From: Macrosoma leucophasiata
Lineage: Eukaryota > Arthropoda > Insecta > Lepidoptera > Hedylidae
Assembly: GCA_036365455.1 (NCBI GenBank)
Contig: JAWQUS010000017.1
Location: 8,370,001-8,434,000 of the forward strand
Length of the DNA stretch: 64,000 bases
Direction: 5' to 3'
The translations under genes and the position numbers were made by a program. This document shows positions 58,331 to 64,000 of this stretch, piece after piece. The notes beneath the pieces are model-generated. The model worked only from the letters and a program-made list of their open reading frames with translations. It was not told the DNA's origin and ran no database searches. Position 1 is the first letter of the stretch. Each line of letters begins with the position of its first letter.

Positions 58331-59159
58331 TAATGGTCTAAAATCGTTCGCTTTCCCACGCCAGGGAATCATTGAAACGAATATTGCGAAATATTGACAG
58401 TGCATAAAGCTTTTCACCAACCCCATCAATACGATGGGGTTATGTAGCCAGGAGCCAGGTGTGTAGTCTAATATCGTCTTCCGACCCTTTTTCATCGATT
58501 GTGATAGTAAAATAAGAATTATTACAGACACCTATTGGATATAACGATCAGGCGATGACAGTGCTATAAGTTGAGATCAAAGCCAATAGGTTGCCAATTG
58601 ATAAGCATATTGTTATTTTTGCATATTCATATTTTTTAAACGTTAGTATTGGAAGGGATCAATGTTTTATAGTGTCGCGGTGAAGGGTTAAAAGTTACAC
58701 CGTAATTAATGGGCTTGCATCCGTGTTCTATGACATGTAAAGTGTTGCATTGCAAGTGGCAGTAATGCATATTCATGACTCGATCATTAATTGTACATAT
58801 CGATAATGACTAATAGAATAAAATTCAAGAATAACTTTTTATGCAAAAGAATTCTCTACGCCAATCAACGTTAAATAGGTATATGAGGTAAATAAACCTT
58901 ATATATCTAAGCATCCGTGCATAGACAGATAACTACCTATTTGTAATCACCCCATAGAGAATAGACAATATTTTTTCATACAGCAATTTTTTTTAGAATC
59001 ATGAATTAAGCGATGAGACTATTTACCTACTCTGAATCTTGTCTGGTATCAAAATTACCAATCTTAGATATTGTTATGTCTATCGTGAATAAACGACAGA
59101 ATTAGAGCTACCAAGTGTTTTAGGTACTTCAAGTCTCTCCCTAAGATGACTTTCTAGGA
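58331..59159. other. Intergenic, nothing recognised
   Basis: AT-rich with no gene or clear repeat family. Confidence 0.45.
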
Positions 59160-59666
59160 TTTTTTTTATGTTATAGAAGTGGCAAACAAGCATGCAGTTC
59201 ACATTGATGTTAAGTGATGACTGCAGCCTATAGACACCCACACTAAGACCAAGGTCAAAATGCAGATGCGTTACCACTCCTGAGGCCTAAGGTGTTATGC
59301 CTCTGTGCGGAACACGATAGTGCTGAACACTCAGGGGCGTATTTTGAGATTGCCCGCCCCGGGCTCCTATAGCTTTCCGCCCCATCAAGGAATGAAAGAA
59401 AACAAAAAAAAAATACATATAGGTAGAATTTATATTTTACATTCTTATTCTGTAGACAATATTTGTAACAAATTCGTTTACCTATTACATTGTCATCAAT
59501 TTTATTTGTTAAACCGCCTTCGATAGTTAAAATTGCCGAATTATTAAGCCGTACTTCGATAAGACGCGATCTAAAATAGTTTTTTATCCTTGTTTTATAT
59601 TATTTCGGATTAACACATGCTTGTGAAATATATTTCATTTTAAAGAAAAATGGAAAGAAAAATTTG

Positions 59667-59740
59667 ACTTCAGACGAGACTCGAACTCGCGGCCTACTGG
59701 GAATCTAGTCCAGCCGCTCTTCCAATTGAGCTACTGAAGT
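59667..59740 (-). mobile_element. tRNA-like SINE head
   Basis: This 74-nt unit folds well: acceptor ACTTCAG/CTGAAGT, D-arm GCTC/GAGC, an anticodon loop that could read AGA and a 5-bp T-stem GCGAG/CTCGT. There is no long variable arm, so it is not a normal tRNA-Ser. The T-rich body upstream (59,585-59,666 on the plus strand) is repeated at 59,885-59,970, which marks it as SINE sequence. Confidence 0.65.
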
Positions 59741-59993
59741 CCTGCCCGATTTGTCAAATCTTTCCTTCACATTTATTGCATTGCTTTATGGTAGCAGCAG
59801 CGCCATCTATTGCCAACTATGCTAGTTAGGCAACCGATATAATAGACTATGCAGTTTATTGAATATCGTAAAGAAGTCGCTTTTACCCTTAATAATTGTT
59901 TTATATTATTTCGGATTAACACATGCTTGTGAAATATATTTCATTTTAAAGAAAAATGGAAAGATTTTTTTATTTTTTATTTTTTTTTACTTT

Positions 59994-60096
59994 AGACGAG
60001 ACTCGAACTCGCGGCCTACTGGACTTCAGTAGCTTAATTGGAAGAGCGGCTGGACTAGATTCCCAGTAGGCCGCGAGTTCGAGTCTCGTCTGAAGT
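59994..60096 (+). mobile_element. tRNA-like unit with adjoining 29-bp inverted piece
   Basis: A tRNA-like 74-mer at 60,023-60,096 is the opposite-strand counterpart of the one at 59,667-59,740. Directly before it, 59,994-60,022 is a perfect inverted copy of its own 3' part (60,063-60,091), so the two can form a 29-bp stem with a 40-nt loop. Confidence 0.8.
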
Positions 60097-60099
60097 CAA

Positions 60100-61345
60100 G
60101 TTTTTTATCCTTTTGAGTACCGAAAATGAGCTACAATCTGTTACTGCAGTACAAAGAAATATGCGCCACGCAATTTCAACACAAGGAAACGCCACTTTCA
60201 GATCAATTTTTAGCCGACTTCGAAAAAGGAGGAAACGGTATTAAATTGTTTTAAGGCGGATCCCCAGAATTCTGATAATATCGCTGTTTCTAAGGAATTC
60301 AGTTGAGCCAATAACCTGTAGCTTTATTTTTGATAAGACATTTTGTTTTTTTTTTATGTCAAAGTATTGACAGACAAGCAGACGGGCCACCTGATGGAAA
60401 GTAGTCATCGTCGCCTATGAACATTTGCAACACCAGGGGAGTCGCCAACGCGCTGCCAGCCCTGAAGGACTCTTTTGACGCCATTTTTGAAGAACCCCAT
60501 ATTGTAGCACCGAGGGAACACCTCAGAGGGAAGTTCATTCCACAATTTACACGTTCTAGGCAAAAACGAACGTGAGAACCGCACCGTTGAACATTGCCAA
60601 GTGTCCAGTCGGTGAGGGTGGAACTTCTCTCTTCCGCGGGTAGTGCGGTGTAGGAAAAGAGACGGTGGCACCATGTCGAACAGTTCAGCAGAGCACTCAC
60701 CATTGTAGAGACGGTATAAAACGCATAAACTCCCAACGTCTCTGCGCAGGCTCAGATGTTCGAGCCTGTCAATAAGTCCTGGGTCGTTAACAATACGAAC
60801 GGCGCGTCTTTGTAGGGAGTCGAGTGGACCAAGTTGGTATTTGGGGCGAAATTAACGTGAATGTTCAGCAATACGTAATGGGTCAAAGCTTTTGACGCTT
60901 TCTTTTAGATTGTATTTGACTATTTTCTCGTTCAGCGCTGTCATCATCACCAAAGACGTCGCCAGCCAACGAATTAGAGAGGGCAGCTTGACTATAGGGG
61001 AGGGCAGATTGGCTCTAGAGGGGCCAGGTTGGTACCTATACTTATGGTACATATCAGTCTTTGCTGTAAATTGTGCTGCTTTTAGTTTCTAGAGGTGCCC
61101 CCCTCTTCCACCCCTCTATGACGAACGTCCAAGATTATCACTGTCCATTTTTTAAACTAAAAACTTCAGATAACAAAGGATGACAAAATAAATTTGTACG
61201 TATCAAATCTTCGATAAGACGCGATCTCAAATAGTTTTTTTATCCTTTTGAATACCGAAAATGAGCTACAATTCCTTACTGCAGTACTACAAAGAAATAT
61301 GCGCCACGCAATTTCAACGCATGGAAACGCCACTTTTAGATCATG
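60100..61345. repeat. Direct repeats flanking the CR1 fragment inside the hAT-like element
   Basis: About 110 bp at 60,105-60,215 (CCGAAAATGAGCTACAAT ... ATATGCGCCACGCAATTTC) recur at 61,236-61,344. CTTCGATAAGACGCGATCT also occurs at 59,557 and 61,208. The interior was therefore assembled by duplication. Confidence 0.8.
60400..60850 (-). pseudogene. CR1-like LINE C-terminal fragment
   Basis: The minus-strand reading contains LGPLDSLQRRAVRIVNDPGL, RLEHLSLRRDVGSLCVLYRL and YNGECSAELFDMV. It ends with FSRSFLPRTCKLWNELPSEV and ANVHRRR, the C-terminal end common to many arthropod CR1/Jockey-type polymerases. It is truncated at its 5' side. Confidence 0.85.
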
Positions 61346-62408
61346 ACAAAATAAATTTGTACGTATCAAATGAAATAAAAATTAAGTTATTGAATTGAAA
61401 TTAACATGGCGAATTATAACTTAACGTTCCGAGTAATCATCTCAATTAAAATACATAGGTACTTCTAACGAATTTTAATTTTTAGGCAATGACATTCTAC
61501 ACCATAGATTTATTATCTACTCTAAAATCTATGTTCTACACCATTGTTTTTAGGTAATATCTTTAATCTCCAATCAAGTTCTCTCTGGGATATTGGTGGG
61601 GAATCCAGTGTTCCGCTAGAGAGTTAATGAGAATACTTCTTAAACATGTATGTAGGTACCCAACTACGAAAATATATTTAAGTTTTGTTAATATCATATA
61701 TCCAAATAATTATTAAGTGATCTAATACCTATCACGGTGTTTTTTGTCACCGTAGTTACAAACGTACGGTGGGTGGTAGATTTTTGCCAATTACGGTGTT
61801 TTTACCGTAATTACGGTGCAGTTGGCAACACTGCGCCAACCCAATGCGAGGCGACCTACATTGAAACATACCAAGATCCGAGATAGTTAAGGAGTTATTA
61901 GTTCCAAGACTGACTTCACTTCGGAAGTCAGCAGGCTACTGCAAAAATGAATACTGTTCTGTTCCACCGAAAAAAGCAAAACCGAGGCGGAAAAAAAAAT
62001 TGACCGGTTCAGGAAAGAACAAGGGGCGGCTTGCATACTCCAATTGAATTTCTAATTTCTTCAGACATGTAATCCACACACAACAAAAGGGGCGGCTTTC
62101 ATACATTAATTGAATTTATGAAATTTCTTCAGATATGAAATCAACATGTGGAAAGGTGACTCAGGGGCGTTCTTGGCTTACGTCTTAAAATATTTTTTTG
62201 TATTTTTTCAAAGTCCAAACCAAAGCCCTTGGGGCATCCTACCGGCCGCCCTTCGCAACCTGCCGCCCCGGGCTATAGCCCTTCTGCCCCTTGGGTAAAT
62301 ACACCCCTGTGAACACTAGCTATGAAACTACCAATTAGCGGCAAGTATATTAGGTAATGCGGTGGTGCCTACGCCCGCGAGCTCCGTCACTGGAGCTCTA
62401 CCACCAGT

Positions 62409-63298
62409 ACGCACGTATCTATCTTTAAATAAGTAACTGTATGAACGTCTACGGTGATTTTATTGAAGGGCTGTGGCTAACTGTGATAACAATAAGTGTG
62501 AACGTGATTCCACTTCGGATAAAAAGGTACCTGCCAAGTGCTGACTCTGACTCTAGCATATTAGCGAAAAATGTCGAAAAATATACATCAAAGAAAAGGC
62601 CGGCGTCGTTAAGGGTAAGTCATCGAGCGTTCAGAGGCTTTAATGGGCGATGTTTCTCGAATGAACGATTATTTAGCCTTTATGTTATATGCTCAATAAA
62701 ATAATAATTGCCGTCGAGAAAAATTTGAGACTAACCTGATACTTTGATAATTAATTTTTAAGTGTCGCAATTGCTTTTACGGTCATCAAATAATTACTTT
62801 GTAAGGAATGCAATTAAACCATTTTACTACCTGTCTTTCGACGAGGTTTTCGTTTTATATAAAACATGTATGCATACCTACATGCTAATTAAAGTCTTAA
62901 GGATTTTGTGACACAGGATTAAATTTTAAAATTGCAGGTAAGTAAATATACTTTTAACGTAAAGATGATATTAAAATCTAGACGGGGTTTCTTCGGGACT
63001 TTTCTGAAATTGACTGATTGTGTGTATGAAAAATGTTGATAGTGTACCAACTTACCTTTCTTATTGGCGTGAACTTATAATCCTTTTACATAAACAGTTC
63101 AGGTACATTTTGTAACAGAAGAATATAACATTTTTCATGAGATGCATTACGCATTACAACTGTAAGTTTTTTTATGACTAGGTAATGAAAGTACCTACTC
63201 TGTATTAAAAAAGTTCGAAATAAATATGACAAAAAATTAGATAAATACCTATTAATTACCTACTAACTTCAGCTTGTTAAAAAGCTCTTGATTTTAGT

Positions 63299-63336
<38 letters not shown>

Positions 63337-64000
63337 TAACTATGTCTATATAGAATCTAATTTTCTAGTCTTTGCTAAATATATCTACTTTTATACTTTT
63401 AAGTAAGTATTATAAAGTGGTCGTTTCTAACTTTGTTTGTTTGTACGTATTTTTATCTTCAAAATAGGCCATGTTTTATATTTTGTTATATTTTTTAAGA
63501 TATTACCTACATACCTACCAGATATGTAGGTAATATTAGGTAAAAGTATTTTAGTTGCACAATTTAGGAGATATTATAAAATAATAAATACGCGAAATCA
63601 TCTTTCGATCATATCGTCCGGTTGGTCCGGTTCCGAATGGATATTTGTTTAGTACATAGGTACTAATTTAAGTAGATTCTGTTGCACTTCGTTGCAGCCG
63701 GGGCAGGCCGCTAGTAAGTGATAATGTTCAAATGGATTGCGGTTAATTAATAAAATTATTCGCATACTCGCATATGTTTAAAAATATAGGTATTTCGTAG
63801 TAAGTTATTTAAAGTGAAAAATGATGATTACGTTCATTATGATATTAGATACTTATGGCCACATCGAGAGTGCATAGTCAGGTACTCAAGTTGATGCGTC
63901 ATCTTCAGAAGCTCTTATAGAATATTCACTGGCTGGGGTATGAAAATACATTAAAGGGTCGCGTTGTGGCGATTTTTTGCTTACGTTGTAAAATCGATTA
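62409..64000. other. Right edge, no gene recognised
   Basis: It contains a CAG microsatellite (63,301-63,330), a 13-bp-arm hairpin (63,500-63,512 with 63,524-63,536) and a scrap GCAGCCGGGGCAGGCCGCTA at 63,697 resembling a repeat end. The 87-codon frame at 62,441-62,704 has no recognised domain. Confidence 0.5.
63301..63330 (+). repeat. (CAG)10 microsatellite
   Basis: Ten perfect CAG units, preceded by TAGTAG. Non-coding context; likely polymorphic. Confidence 0.97.

Larger units (their letters stand above)
59332..62309. mobile_element. Large non-autonomous hAT-like element (2,978 bp)
   Basis: The ends are CAGGGGCGTATTT and AAATACACCCCTG (inverted, one mismatch). Subterminal GCCCGCCCCGGGCT... 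and GCCGCCCCGGGCTATAGCCC also pair. A perfect 8-bp duplication TGAACACT (59,324-59,331 and 62,310-62,317) comes from the host retroposon. Inside are tRNA-like fold-backs, a CR1 LINE fragment and internal direct repeats, but no transposase. Confidence 0.92.
59160..62408 (-). repeat. Dispersed poly(A)-ended retroposon, copy 4, split by a hAT-like element
   Basis: The two parts, 59,160-59,331 and 62,318-62,408, abut exactly when the element at 59,332-62,309 and one duplication are removed. About 35 bp normally present before GGAACACGATAG is also missing, between two CCGGAA words, consistent with a slip deletion. Confidence 0.88.

Noticed and set aside
59667..59740. Functional tRNA gene
   Set aside because: Folds well, but the loop would read AGA (Ser) without the long variable arm of tRNA-Ser, and its flanks repeat nearby; a SINE head is more likely.

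Overview
This window is nuclear DNA of an insect, most likely a moth or butterfly. It is AT-rich, its genes are split by short and long introns with GT/AG borders, and the gaps are filled with transposon debris of lepidopteran type: tRNA-headed SINEs, a dispersed repeat ending in poly(A), CTGGGTTGCACC palindromic MITEs and Jockey, CR1 and I-type LINEs. The order is inferred from repeat style; no species can be named.

Left third (1-23,005): two tandem plus-strand ankyrin genes, then a minus-strand coiled-coil gene. The first (972-9305, 5' end not seen) encodes two ankyrin modules, a very acidic linker and a C-terminal phosphagen (arginine) kinase-like domain that has lost key active-site residues. 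The second (10,840-15,285) begins with a Dpy-30-type motif and continues with the same ankyrin module. The third (21,623-23,005) is CCDC34-like. Dpy-30 motifs and CCDC34 are both known from flagellar biology, so a sperm-axoneme role for this neighbourhood is an attractive inference, not proven. A triple-LTR miniature retrotransposon and Helitron remains separate the second and third genes.

Middle (28,446-39,671): three housekeeping genes with complete reconstructed exon chains: PSME3 (PA28-gamma, minus), METTL18 (ribosomal-protein histidine methyltransferase, plus) and PNPO (pyridoxamine-phosphate oxidase, minus). METTL18 and PNPO converge with about 107 bp between stop codons. A 1.35-kb hAT-like element lies 148 bp upstream of the PSME3 start codon.

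Right (40,365-64,000): a decayed I-like LINE split by a 1.15-kb inverted-repeat element; an inverted duplication (about 35.4-35.8 kb against 45.5-46.2 kb) with a possible first exon; more LINE fragments; the complete SRPRB gene (48,569-52,806); then about 11 kb without a recognisable gene. That last part holds a Harbinger-like element, a nearly 3-kb hAT-like element inserted in a SINE with a perfect 8-bp duplication, fold-back tRNA-like sequences and satellite-like repeats.

Exon borders were assigned by eye from splice signals and reading-phase continuity. No database search was possible.
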